This document shows positions 43,501 through 51,103 of a stretch of DNA of 64,000 nucleotides, piece by piece. Position 1 is the stretch's first letter, and every line of letters begins with the position of its first letter. Under the pieces are notes generated by a model. That model did no database searches and was not told where the DNA came from. It saw only the letters and a list, made by a program, of their open reading frames with translations. This DNA comes from Rikenellaceae bacterium (GTDB taxonomy: Bacteria; Bacteroidota; Bacteroidia; Bacteroidales; Rikenellaceae): NCBI GenBank assembly GCA_015059685.1, contig SUZW01000001.1, forward strand, positions 62,001 to 126,000. The letters run 5' to 3'. Position numbers and translations under genes: made by a program.

Positions 43501-44707
43501 ATGCCGAGAGTTTGAGATAGTTGTCGGTCCCTGCGTTAGTAAGATATCCATTCTTTGTATCGCCCTCATAATCTACACCATTGTAGAAGTCGAATGCAGC
43601 CTTGCTTGCATCCTGCTTCGAGAGTATCAACGGCTGTACCATATACGAATACTTGCTCTTGTCGGTAACGACTGGGTGGTAGAGGTAGTCGCCCACCTTA
43701 ACAATATCGGTAGTATACGATGCGTAAAGGAAAGTAGTTGTACTGTTGCAACCCAAAACAAAGTTGTTCTTCTTCGCTGCAATAGTTACAACATCGCCCG
43801 CTTCAAGTGTCGAAGCATCACGAACAAGTACCCACTTCCCGCTTGGCTCTACGCCCTCCAAATTTACGCTAAAGAGGGTAACCATACCCGCCTCAAATAC
43901 AAGCGACTTGCCCTCGGCAATACTGCCCTGCTTAACAAAGAGATGCTCATTGGTAAGAACAACAACGCTATAAGTGTTGCCTGCAACAAGAGTCTCGGGC
44001 AACACGGTGAAATATACATCGGTCGAAGTTGTAGCAACCGATACGGTGCTAACACACTCCTTTACACTAAATGCGTGTGGGTCCTCGAGGTTTGCGCTGA
44101 TGCTACCTGCAAGGTTCTTGCCATCGGCTGTAAATATCACCTTCTCGACCTGCTCGCCCTCGGGGAGATTTTTGATAGTCATCTTGGCAATAGCAGCCAA
44201 ACGGGTGAAACGCAATGGCTGTGCCTCGGTAGGCTGTGCGTCGGTTACAACCGGCATCGACACCATAAGGTCGGCGTTAGGGTCGTAAGAGGTCGCTGCT
44301 GCGTTCTGCTCTGCAGGCAAAGTGAGAACTGCCTCGCCGAGGCTGGTTGCCGAGTCAAAAGCTGCTTTTGGATAGACAGCAACATATTTATACTCTGCTT
44401 TGCCAGGGTTGATGTTGAATGTAGCGTCGATATACGCCTTCTCATCAACCTTGCTGTACTCTACCGATGTAGCCTCGGCAAGTGTCTCGGTCTGCTCGAG
44501 AACGACAAAATCCTCGTTCTCACTCCACGAAAATAGTGGTGTGTCGCCCGTAGTATCTACCGATGTTCGTGCCTCGTCGGAGATAAAGTTGATAACAACA
44601 CTACTCTTTATGTCCTCGTTTGTGACCTCCTCAAAACTATTTTGGCATGCTGTAAGACCCATTGCAGCTGCTGCAACGACGGTCAAAAGTTTCATCATCT
44701 TTTTCAT
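40565..44707 (-). CDS. giant multidomain surface lipoprotein (fimbrillin-like, BACON and OB-like repeats)
   Basis: This 1380-aa protein has lipid Cys21 (GLTAC), then a fimbrillin-like N-terminus (about 30-288, with RFTRLAAIAKMTIKNL). A repeated plan follows. Module A is 292-473 (WVLVRDASTLEAGDVVTIAAK), B is 772-920 (WELVTDASTLEANDQVIIAAK) and C is 1218-1380 (WYLVKDLSELAVGDKVIIAAK). Between A and B, and between B and C, lie BACON-like, OB-like (YEVTGILTKK; YQLTGRIVS) and second BACON-like domains, with FNVVQKG linkers. It is probably surface-exposed and may bind glycan or host ligands; that is inferred from domain type. Confidence 0.8.
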   Translation of the reverse strand: MKKMMKLLTVVAAAAMGLTACQNSFEEVTNEDIKSSVVINFISDEARTSVDTTGDTPLFSWSENEDFVVLEQTETLAEATSVEYSKVDEKAYIDATFNINPGKAEYKYVAVYPKAAFDSATSLGEAVLTLPAEQNAAATSYDPNADLMVSMPVVTDAQPTEAQPLRFTRLAAIAKMTIKNLPEGEQVEKVIFTADGKNLAGSISANLEDPHAFSVKECVSTVSVATTSTDVYFTVLPETLVAGNTYSVVVLTNEHLFVKQGSIAEGKSLVFEAGMVTLFSVNLEGVEPSGKWVLVRDASTLEAGDVVTIAAKKNNFVLGCNSTTTFLYASYTTDIVKVGDYLYHPVVTDKSKYSYMVQPLILSKQDASKAAFDFYNGVDYEGDTKNGYLTNAGTDNYLKLSAYPSKNSAFEISVTDGVATIEAKESEFDNVLLKFYHYNPNNTTNQGYRRFVCIDAANIDAAKHDDVCIYKWVGKKETVPTADAVISVPDTEDKADYVVVPIGGVAEAQEFEGVEFTYVGDWAIEVSSSAEWLKLNYADGVLKYTADANPNEVRYATVTIRASHDGEETQEKTFNVVQKGAPVKVTVEQFIEKPVDPNVEYEVTGILTKKATSEAGSTTIADANGNVATFKYIDMTNGSLFIENSDIEVGDAVTIVAAVSGAKTGGSSSARAICKGYYNFSATAEKDLVGYEGGSVKLTLTKRGTLEPAGDISCSVVGSGAEVAYTANAEEATLTFEANDGAPRQAIVTFTDNILSTSVTVVQSADTTKGNTWELVTDASTLEANDQVIIAAKDYDVAMSTTISSDRRSAVAVTKLGNYYITPTADVQTLVLANGSSVGTFAFYDAVNKGFLLLNKTSSYYLKNQAYVNADTSFAISIEDGVATIGDTDYKIYYREPTSNYFYSGETAKQAVCLYRLVGVKGEIPVIPADVTVPKSVVVPEQATTEATPIDTVEFNYVGDWNISAVAVDNWISFEFDKAQNKLTYTALKNDSSARDTTVTITASMEGQPSKTWTFNVVQKGKPEVITCDALNDKEQNVNVSYQLTGRIVSIPSSASGDFVLDDGSGRQAKVSCLYTEDDSKAMYNNGLAVGDVVTVTTIVYTKGKGGNTNYHSTYKGHYRLTAEADTSLVAYSGGTATFTISAESSSPEFAPADGVIKGAMAEAYDFVTFDYTDNATTATATFAANAGAPRNAEFNFTYGLTSVSVTVGQENNPAVKVGWYLVKDLSELAVGDKVIIAAKNPDETLNYSMQTWTSTSSASTAMEISVNGNYIPDVTGIQQFTIANGAEAYPGTFAFVRTDNRYLSNSSGSLKTSTIINEYSSWSVTIDSANGATTLKCSKAYNSKNTIAFTYTAYNKIFSLQKPTDLDGKGKIYIYKEYK

Positions 44708-44722
44708 AGTCCAATAAATTTT

Positions 44723-44875
44723 TTAGAGTTCAACTTCATCATTGATGTAGCTGGAGCCTTGTCCTGCTTCACCGATGTTACCATAGTCGGAGCTCTGAAA
44801 AAAGCCCCTCTCAACCTCCAACTCCTCGACCTCTATCGCAGGAGTTGAATACCTGTTTTGTAATAATTTTTTCAT
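44723..44875 (-). CDS. 50-aa peptide of a Bacteroidales small-protein type
   Basis: My own translation from the ATG at 44875 gives 50 residues starting MKKLLQNRYSTPAIEVEELE, then VERGFFQSSDYGNIGEAGQG and ending INDEVEL. There is no signal peptide. The pattern Y-x-x-P-x-I-E-V, a Gly/Ser/Tyr-rich middle and an acidic end resembles short proteins I know beside Bacteroidales surface-protein genes. Function is unknown. It lies between the LRR lipoprotein and the 1380-aa protein in the same direction, 15 nt upstream of the latter. Confidence 0.65.
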   Translation of the reverse strand: MKKLLQNRYSTPAIEVEELEVERGFFQSSDYGNIGEAGQGSSYINDEVEL

Positions 44876-44923
44876 AACTAACCTAAAATTTATTTATAAT
44901 TAAGTTTGTGTCTGTTTTGTAGC

Positions 44924-47569
44924 CTACTCTTTCCACTCGTCAGGCATTGTGGCGTAGTCGGTCAAGCCTGTGCAGCCCTTGAAACAAGCTGCGTGAGCAC
45001 TCTTTGAGCTTGGTACACGAGGGAAATCTTCACCCTGTACTCGCTCGTAGAGGTGAACCTTCTCCTCGCCAATAACGGTGTAAGGGCTCTCGCCTGTCAA
45101 TGACTTGCAGCCCTCGAAGCAACCGTTTATAGAGCTAATACGGCACACCGTGTCGAACAATCCCGCAGGAAGGCTCGTCAATGCCGAACAACCCTTGAAG
45201 CAATTTGCAAAGGTTACGCTTGTGGTCGTTGTGCCGATAGCAGAGAATAGCTTTTCGGGCAAGGTCTCGAGTGCGGAACAGCCCAAGAATGCCTCCTCGA
45301 AGGTCTGAATTTTAGGGTTGCCTGCAAACAACTTCTCCGGAACGGCTTTGAGCGCAGTGCATCCCGAGAACATCCTATTTACATAAGCGAGGTTTGCGCA
45401 CGAAGCCAAAAGATTTTCAGGCACGCTCTCCAATGCAGTACAACCGGTAAATGTGCCGGCAAAGTGTGTGGTTGCGGTGTTGTGTGCGAACAACTCCGCA
45501 GGGAGTGATTTCAACGATGTGCAACCCTCGAAGGTCTGCGTAAAGCGCAACTTCGCTGCACCCAGCGGCTTGAACAAATCGGCAGGGATACTCTCCAACT
45601 TCGGACAGAACGCAAAGAGTTGTGTCATCTTTGTAATTGTTGTTACCTCGGGGAAGATAGAGCCTTCAACGCTCTTCAACTCGGGACAACCATAGAAAGC
45701 ACCCTCGAAAGATGTTGAGTCGGCCTCTGTGCAGGTAACGAACAGACCCGCAGGGATACTCTCGATGCCCGAGCCAACAAAAAGACAATCCATACCGTCG
45801 GATGCAAGTTCCGTAACATGATCGAAGAGGGTAGCAGGCACGGTTTTGAGGTTTTTGCACTCCGAGAAGAGGTAGGAGTAGTTCGCCAAGTCGTAATCTC
45901 GTACCTCGTCGAACAGCTCCACAGGAACGCTCTCCAAAGCGGTGTTGGCAAACATATACTCAAACTCGTAAGCTGCCTTCATACCTGCCAACAAGCCGGC
46001 AGGAATGGTGCGCAACGAGGTGCAGTCGGTAAAGCAATAAGGGAACGACTTTGCTGCGGTCAAGCCCTCAAAAACGCCCGCCTCGATATCGGTAAGCGAG
46101 GTGCAGGTGTGGAAGACAGAGCCGACGGTCTTAACATTCGATAAACCTTTGAAGATGCCCTTTTTGATGCTCTGAACACCAGTGAGGCTGAAAAGATACT
46201 CCAAGTTGGTTACATTGGTACAGTTCTCGAACATCGCCACAGGTATCTCGGTAAGCGATACACAGCCCGAGAACATATACTTAATGTTGGTTGCCGAGGT
46301 GGCAGCCTTCATAAAGTTTGCAGGGATAGTCTTGAAGTTTGTACAAGCGAAGAATAGACCTTCGTAGTTTGTAGCTGCGCTGTTCTCGGCAAAAATCTTC
46401 TCCGGAACGGTGGTGATAGCGGTAGTTCCGAAGATATATTCAAACCTTGTGATGTTCGGACAGTTGCTAAACAACTTCTCAGGTACAGAGCGAAGCTTTC
46501 CATTCGAGATAGCGTTGGAATTTTCGAGGTTGGCAGGGTAGCTGTTAAGGTAGTTGCCCGAGTTTATCTTCAACGCCTCGTTGGTAATCTTATAGTCTGT
46601 TCCCGTACCGTAGAAAGCAAAGTACATCTCCTCTGCCAACGGATTGTTGGCAAAGAGGTTTTCGGGAATTTCGCTGATAGAGGCGGTGTAGCGGAAGCAG
46701 TTCGAGAACTTCTTGGCCTCCTTGGCGTGCTGGAACAACCCCTCGGGGATAGACTTTAGCTTCTCGCAACCGAGGAATGCCGCCACAAACGAGCCTACAT
46801 CTTCGAAGGAGCCTGCAACATCGGCAGGGATAGACTCCAGGTTGATGCAGCCCTTACACATATTGGCTGCATTCTTGTAGCCCATCTTGCCCCACGAGTG
46901 GATGCGCTTCAGCTCGGGGCAGATACTATCTTCGTAGGCAAACTCGAGGTTGTGGATATCCTCGCCCGAGATGACAATGGTGTACAAACCCGGCTCGGCA
47001 TACTCCTTATATACTCGCTGACTCTCGTAGGTTGCAGGTTCACTGCCATCGCCCCAATCTACGGTCATCTTGCCACCATTTTGGTAGGTCAAGATTGGTG
47101 CAGCAACAACCTTTTGATTTGCCTCGGTGGTCTCAACCTCGTAGATAAGCTCCTCGGTGTCGGTACCAATCTGCAACACATTAATCGAGGCCTCGGCAAC
47201 ATTCTCCTCTGTGCCTACTTTTACGGTTATCGACCCCTTGCGCTCGAGTTTGTCGATGCTCTCGCTGAAGGTTACAACCAAGTTGTTGTTGGAACGCTCG
47301 GCCGAAAACCACTCCTCGCCCGAGGTGGTAATCTCCCACTCCCAGTCGGGATTGACATCTACGACAACGCTCTCCACGGCACCATCGTAGTCCGCAACAA
47401 CATAGTTGCTGCCAAATTTGATATAGGCCGGCTCGGTTGGGGTGGTTGGATTAGAGGGTTCCTCTGTGTTCCCCCCCCCACCATTTGGCTCCTCTGTACC
47501 ACTGTCAGGCGTGCACGATACGGCAAACGCAACAAATAGTACTACATAGAGTAAATTCTTGATTTTCAT
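44924..47569 (-). CDS. BspA-like leucine-rich repeat surface lipoprotein
   Basis: This 881-aa protein has a lipoprotein signal (lipid Cys19, FAVSC), a Gly/Pro/Glu-rich linker, a BACON-like domain (about 48-135), a short PKD-like segment (GGKMTVDWGDGSEP, about 165-178) and then about 25 BspA-type LRR_5 repeats. Each repeat is close to C-x2-L-x2-I-P-x2-L-F, for example GCTALESVPENLLASC. BspA-like proteins mediate adhesion in oral and gut Bacteroidetes. A G9 tract (47471-47479) lies in codons 31-34. It is the first gene of the minus-strand surface cluster. Confidence 0.85.
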   Translation of the reverse strand: MKIKNLLYVVLFVAFAVSCTPDSGTEEPNGGGGNTEEPSNPTTPTEPAYIKFGSNYVVADYDGAVESVVVDVNPDWEWEITTSGEEWFSAERSNNNLVVTFSESIDKLERKGSITVKVGTEENVAEASINVLQIGTDTEELIYEVETTEANQKVVAAPILTYQNGGKMTVDWGDGSEPATYESQRVYKEYAEPGLYTIVISGEDIHNLEFAYEDSICPELKRIHSWGKMGYKNAANMCKGCINLESIPADVAGSFEDVGSFVAAFLGCEKLKSIPEGLFQHAKEAKKFSNCFRYTASISEIPENLFANNPLAEEMYFAFYGTGTDYKITNEALKINSGNYLNSYPANLENSNAISNGKLRSVPEKLFSNCPNITRFEYIFGTTAITTVPEKIFAENSAATNYEGLFFACTNFKTIPANFMKAATSATNIKYMFSGCVSLTEIPVAMFENCTNVTNLEYLFSLTGVQSIKKGIFKGLSNVKTVGSVFHTCTSLTDIEAGVFEGLTAAKSFPYCFTDCTSLRTIPAGLLAGMKAAYEFEYMFANTALESVPVELFDEVRDYDLANYSYLFSECKNLKTVPATLFDHVTELASDGMDCLFVGSGIESIPAGLFVTCTEADSTSFEGAFYGCPELKSVEGSIFPEVTTITKMTQLFAFCPKLESIPADLFKPLGAAKLRFTQTFEGCTSLKSLPAELFAHNTATTHFAGTFTGCTALESVPENLLASCANLAYVNRMFSGCTALKAVPEKLFAGNPKIQTFEEAFLGCSALETLPEKLFSAIGTTTTSVTFANCFKGCSALTSLPAGLFDTVCRISSINGCFEGCKSLTGESPYTVIGEEKVHLYERVQGEDFPRVPSSKSAHAACFKGCTGLTDYATMPDEWKE
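47471..47479. repeat. C9/G9 homopolymer just after the lipobox
   Basis: Nine Cs on the plus strand encode part of the linker PNGGGGNTEE. On my reading an added G gives a stop about 10 codons later, and a lost G a stop about 40 codons later. Confidence 0.9.
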
Positions 47570-47622
47570 AGATTTGTATTAGTAAATTTGATGTTTCTTA
47601 ACTTGTTAAAATGTTGCCCAAA

Positions 47623-47640
47623 GATTATCTAAGGATAATC
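47623..47640. promoter_or_regulatory. inverted repeat in the divergent LRR/AraC region
   Basis: GATTATC-TAAG-GATAATC is a perfect 7-bp inverted repeat 54 nt before the LRR gene start. A second one, AAGTTGC (47702) with GCAACTT (47727), lies nearer the AraC gene. Either could be an operator. Confidence 0.35.
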
Positions 47641-47797
47641 CGCCTAAAACGCATTACGCTGTTTTTCTTGAAATAGATTTTGTAACTCTATCTACTATAA
47701 CAAGTTGCGAATATATGGATTTTTTTGCAACTTCAAAAGTAATTACTTAATTTTTTAATTTATTTGCTATTAAAACCCAATTTTAGGCCTATCAGAT

Positions 47798-47828
47798 TTT
47801 GGTTTTATGAATAAAATAGCTACCTTTG
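47798..47828 (+). promoter_or_regulatory. promoter of the AraC-type regulator gene
   Basis: TTTG (47798-47801), 19 nt, TACCTTTG (47821-47828). It lies across the ATG at 47807, so transcription should begin downstream of that ATG, near 47835. Confidence 0.6.
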
Positions 47829-47893
47829 CTTCTAGTGAAAGAGAGCCCATTTTCGGGCTATTATTTTGCAAACAAATTATACCCGATGAAATT

Positions 47894-48691
47894 ATGTTGC
47901 TGCACAACGAAGTTGTGTCATTTGGTGTTGTGCCCAATGAAGAGGTCTTCTTCACGATAGGTGTAGTCTATGAGGGGACAAAGAGAGTATATTGCCGAGG
48001 CAAGCAGTATTGTTTTGCCTCGGGCGACCTCTTTTGTGTAGGGCGGGAGTGTTGCCGTGTTGAAAATATCCCATCGAAGCACTACCCCTACAAAGAGGTT
48101 GTTATAACCTTCTCGTTTGAGGAGCTGCAGCAACTAACTCCTTGGTTTAATGACCTTATTGCGGATAATAGGTTGCGCCAAAGTGCGCATGACATAGGAC
48201 CCGTTGCCGGTTGCGAGGCCGATGCGGCTGTACTCGGTATCTTCAACGCTCTCCGCCAAAGCCCTCTCCCGCCTTCGTTTACCAAGCGGCAAGGCATATT
48301 GAAGATGCTGTCGGATTATACCGACGGCATGGTTCTGCGTGTGGCGTTAAGCAATCTCGACAGCCGTAATCTCCTCCTAAACAATGTGGTGCGCAACAAC
48401 CGCTTTCGACATGCAACTATCGATGATTTGGCCGAGCAGTGCCACTGCTCACGAAGCAGCTTCAAGGAGTTGTTCCACAAGCACTACGACACATCTCCCT
48501 ACCACTACTTCCTCGAACAACGCCTCGAGAAGGCGCAGTCGCTGCTGACGGGCTCATCCTGTTCGATATCGGAGATAAGCGAAATATGCGAATTTAACAG
48601 CCCTTCACACTTCGCCCGCATCTTCCGTTCGTACTTTGCGTGTTCGCCAAGCGAGTATCGCAGGCAACAACAACTCAAAAAGTGGTTATAG
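47894..48691 (+). CDS. AraC family transcriptional regulator
   Basis: This 265-aa protein has an N-terminal sensing domain (about 1-160, cupin-like) and a C-terminal AraC/XylS DNA-binding domain with two HTH units: IDDLAEQCHCSRSSFKELFH and ISEISEICEFNSPSHFARIF, ending SPSEYRRQQ. The frame is open from 47807 (294 aa), but a full promoter match overlaps that ATG, so I choose the ATG at 47894 (MLLHNEVVSF). It is divergent from the LRR lipoprotein operon, which it may regulate. The ligand is unknown. Confidence 0.82.
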   Translation: MLLHNEVVSFGVVPNEEVFFTIGVVYEGTKRVYCRGKQYCFASGDLFCVGRECCRVENIPSKHYPYKEVVITFSFEELQQLTPWFNDLIADNRLRQSAHDIGPVAGCEADAAVLGIFNALRQSPLPPSFTKRQGILKMLSDYTDGMVLRVALSNLDSRNLLLNNVVRNNRFRHATIDDLAEQCHCSRSSFKELFHKHYDTSPYHYFLEQRLEKAQSLLTGSSCSISEISEICEFNSPSHFARIFRSYFACSPSEYRRQQQLKKWL

Positions 48692-48709
48692 AGGTTGTTT
48701 TACCCCACA

Positions 48710-48744
48710 AAACAGCCTATGCAAACAAATTGCATAGGCTGTTT
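48710..48744. terminator. bidirectional terminator between araC-type gene and clpB
   Basis: AAACAGCCTATGCAA (48710-48724) pairs perfectly with TTGCATAGGCTGTTT (48730-48744), loop ACAAA. Confidence 0.85.
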
Positions 48745-48772
48745 AATATGTTGATATATTGGTAGATATGTG

Positions 48773-50923
48773 TTAGTTGCTGAACGAGAGCTTATCCTTT
48801 GCAACATCTATGATAATCGGCTTCGACTTGTCGATTACGGCGGCAAGAATACGCTTCGACAGCTCGTTTACGACCTCTCGCTGAATGACTCTCTTTACAG
48901 GTCGTGCGCCATAAGCTACATCAAAACCTGCGTGGGCAATCCAGCGTCGGGCGTTGTCGGTAACACGCATCTCCACGCCCACATCTTTGAGCATTTTATA
49001 GACCTTGGCGAGTTGTATATCGACAATCTCGGCGATATTCTTTTCGCTGAGAGGCTCGAACATCACAATCTCGTCGACACGGTTCAAAAACTCGGGCTTC
49101 AGCTCTCGTTTCAGCATCTCGACAACCTCACGACGGGTCTGCTCGACAACCTCGGTTGTAACATCGCCACCATTTGCCATAGCCCTCGAGAACTGCTCCT
49201 GAATAAGCTGTGCGCCCATATTCGAGGTCATTATGATTATCGTGTTGCGGAAATCGACCGTGCGCCCCTTGTTGTCGGTCAGACGACCATCGTCGAGCAC
49301 CTGCAACAATATATTAAAGACATCGGGATGAGCCTTCTCGATCTCGTCGAGCAGCACCACCGAGTATGGTTTGCGTCGCACCGCCTCGGTGAGCTGTCCG
49401 CCCTCATCGTAGCCCACATATCCCGGAGGCGCACCAACCAAGCGCGATACAGCGTGTCGCTCCTGATACTCGCTCATATCTATGCGGGTCATCATATTCT
49501 CGTCGTTGAAGAGGAACTCGGCCAAGGCTCGAGCCAACTCGGTCTTGCCGACACCCGTAGAGCCGAGGAAGATAAACGAGCCGATAGGTCGTCGAGCATC
49601 GGAGAGCCCTGCACGAGAGCGTCTTACGGCATCGGATACCACGGCTATAGCCTGCTCTTGTCCGACGACTCGGGCGTGGAGGGCCAGCTCCATATTGAGC
49701 AGTTTTTCACGCTCCGAGGCCAACATTCTCGACACAGGAATACCTGTCCAACGAGATACAACCTCGGCTATATCTTCGGCATCGACCTCCTCCTTTATCA
49801 TCGAGCCTCCGTTGGCTGTCGCCTCCTCCAATCGGCCTTTTAATTCAGCGATATTGCGCTCCGCCTCGACTATCGAGCCGTAGCGTATCTCGGCAACCTT
49901 GCCGTAGTCGCCCGTGCGCTCGGCCTGCTGTGCCTCGATTTTGAGCTGCTCGATACGCTCCTTCTTCTGCTGTATTTGGCGCAAGATATCACGCTCGCTC
50001 TCCCATTTGGAACGCATCGAAGAGGCCTTCGCCTTCATCTCTCCAATCTCCTTGTCGAGGTTCTTGATACGCTCCTTGTCCCCCTCACGGCGTATCGCCT
50101 CACGCTCGATTTCGAGCTGACGGATACGACGGTCGAGGTTGTCCAGCTCCTCGGGCACGGAGTTCATCTCGAGGCGCAGTCGTGATGCCGCCTCATCGAC
50201 CAGATCTATAGCCTTGTCGGGCAGGTGTCGCGAGGTGATGTAGCGGTGCGAAAGCTCCACGGCCGAGACAATTGCCTCATCCTTGATACGCACCTTGTGG
50301 TGGTTTTCGTATCGCTCCTTCAGACCTCGAAGGATGGATATCGCATCCTCCATCGTAGGCTCATCGACCATAACTTTTTGGAAACGACGCTCGAGGGCCT
50401 TATCCTGCTCGAAGTACTTTTGGTACTCGTCGAGTGTTGTTGCTCCGATGGTGCGAAGCTCGCCACGGGCAAGGGCAGGCTTGAGGATATTTGCGGCATC
50501 CATAGCTCCGCTTGTCTTACCTGCACCCACGAGAGTATGTATCTCGTCTATAAAGAGTAACACCTCGCCCTCGCTCTCGATAACCTCCTGTACGACCATC
50601 TTGAGTCGCTCCTCAAATTCACCTTGGTACTTTGCTCCGGCGATGAGTGCGCCCATATCGAGCGAGAAGAGTCGCTTGGTGCGTAAATTCTCGGGTACAT
50701 CGCCATCGACAATACGGTGGGCTATACCCTCGGCAATGGCGGTCTTTCCTACGCCCGCCTCACCTACGAGTACTGGGTTGTTTTTTGTGCGTCGGGAGAG
50801 GATTTGCAACACTCGTCGTATCTCCTCGTCACGACCGATTACAGGGTCCAACTTACCCTTTTGTGCCTGTTCGTTGAGGTCTATCGCATAGCGTGATAGA
50901 GCCTCGTGTTTTTGATTGTTCAT
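48773..50923 (-). CDS. clpB: ClpB-type disaggregase lacking the N-terminal domain
   Basis: This 716-aa AAA+ protein starts [20 protein letters not shown], directly at the linker to NBD1. NBD1 has Walker A GEAGVGKT (54-61) and Walker [18 protein letters not shown] coiled-coil middle domain (about 255-380) and NBD2 follow, with [25 protein letters not shown] and [12 protein letters not shown]. ClpB and DnaK refold aggregated proteins. Full-length ClpB has about 145-150 more residues at the N-terminus (Clp_N). Only 180 nt separate this start from the divergent dnaX start, so no room remains for that domain. Confidence 0.9.
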   Translation of the reverse strand: MNNQKHEALSRYAIDLNEQAQKGKLDPVIGRDEEIRRVLQILSRRTKNNPVLVGEAGVGKTAIAEGIAHRIVDGDVPENLRTKRLFSLDMGALIAGAKYQGEFEERLKMVVQEVIESEGEVLLFIDEIHTLVGAGKTSGAMDAANILKPALARGELRTIGATTLDEYQKYFEQDKALERRFQKVMVDEPTMEDAISILRGLKERYENHHKVRIKDEAIVSAVELSHRYITSRHLPDKAIDLVDEAASRLRLEMNSVPEELDNLDRRIRQLEIEREAIRREGDKERIKNLDKEIGEMKAKASSMRSKWESERDILRQIQQKKERIEQLKIEAQQAERTGDYGKVAEIRYGSIVEAERNIAELKGRLEEATANGGSMIKEEVDAEDIAEVVSRWTGIPVSRMLASEREKLLNMELALHARVVGQEQAIAVVSDAVRRSRAGLSDARRPIGSFIFLGSTGVGKTELARALAEFLFNDENMMTRIDMSEYQERHAVSRLVGAPPGYVGYDEGGQLTEAVRRKPYSVVLLDEIEKAHPDVFNILLQVLDDGRLTDNKGRTVDFRNTIIIMTSNMGAQLIQEQFSRAMANGGDVTTEVVEQTRREVVEMLKRELKPEFLNRVDEIVMFEPLSEKNIAEIVDIQLAKVYKMLKDVGVEMRVTDNARRWIAHAGFDVAYGARPVKRVIQREVVNELSKRILAAVIDKSKPIIIDVAKDKLSFSN

Positions 50924-51086
50924 AATTTATTAGCTTTGTTTTTGTTTTCTGTTTTCCGAACTATCAAATCTTTTGCCAAGCGGTTTTGGGTGCCGTTTTG
51001 GCGGTTTGAGGTGACACAAGTGGCAAAAATTGTGACACAAGGGCGACATTTTGGCTGAAAGTTGGCAAGAAATAGACAAAGTTTAT

Positions 51087-51094
51087 TAACTTTG
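51087..51094 (+). promoter_or_regulatory. -7 element of dnaX
   Basis: TAACTTTG lies 9 nt before the ATG at 51104, giving a near-leaderless start and ruling out the longer frame at 51062. Confidence 0.55.
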
Positions 51095-51103
51095 TGGCCA
51101 ATT

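Noticed and set aside
42998..44536. A long (512-codon) open frame on the plus strand inside the surface-protein gene
   Set aside because: It is antisense to the 1380-aa gene, whose frame has clear domain repeats; the other frame has no recognisable features.
47471..47479. C9 tract as a frameshift or assembly error
   Set aside because: The reading frame is intact through the tract and gives a complete 881-aa protein, so no error needs to be assumed, though reads should confirm the length.
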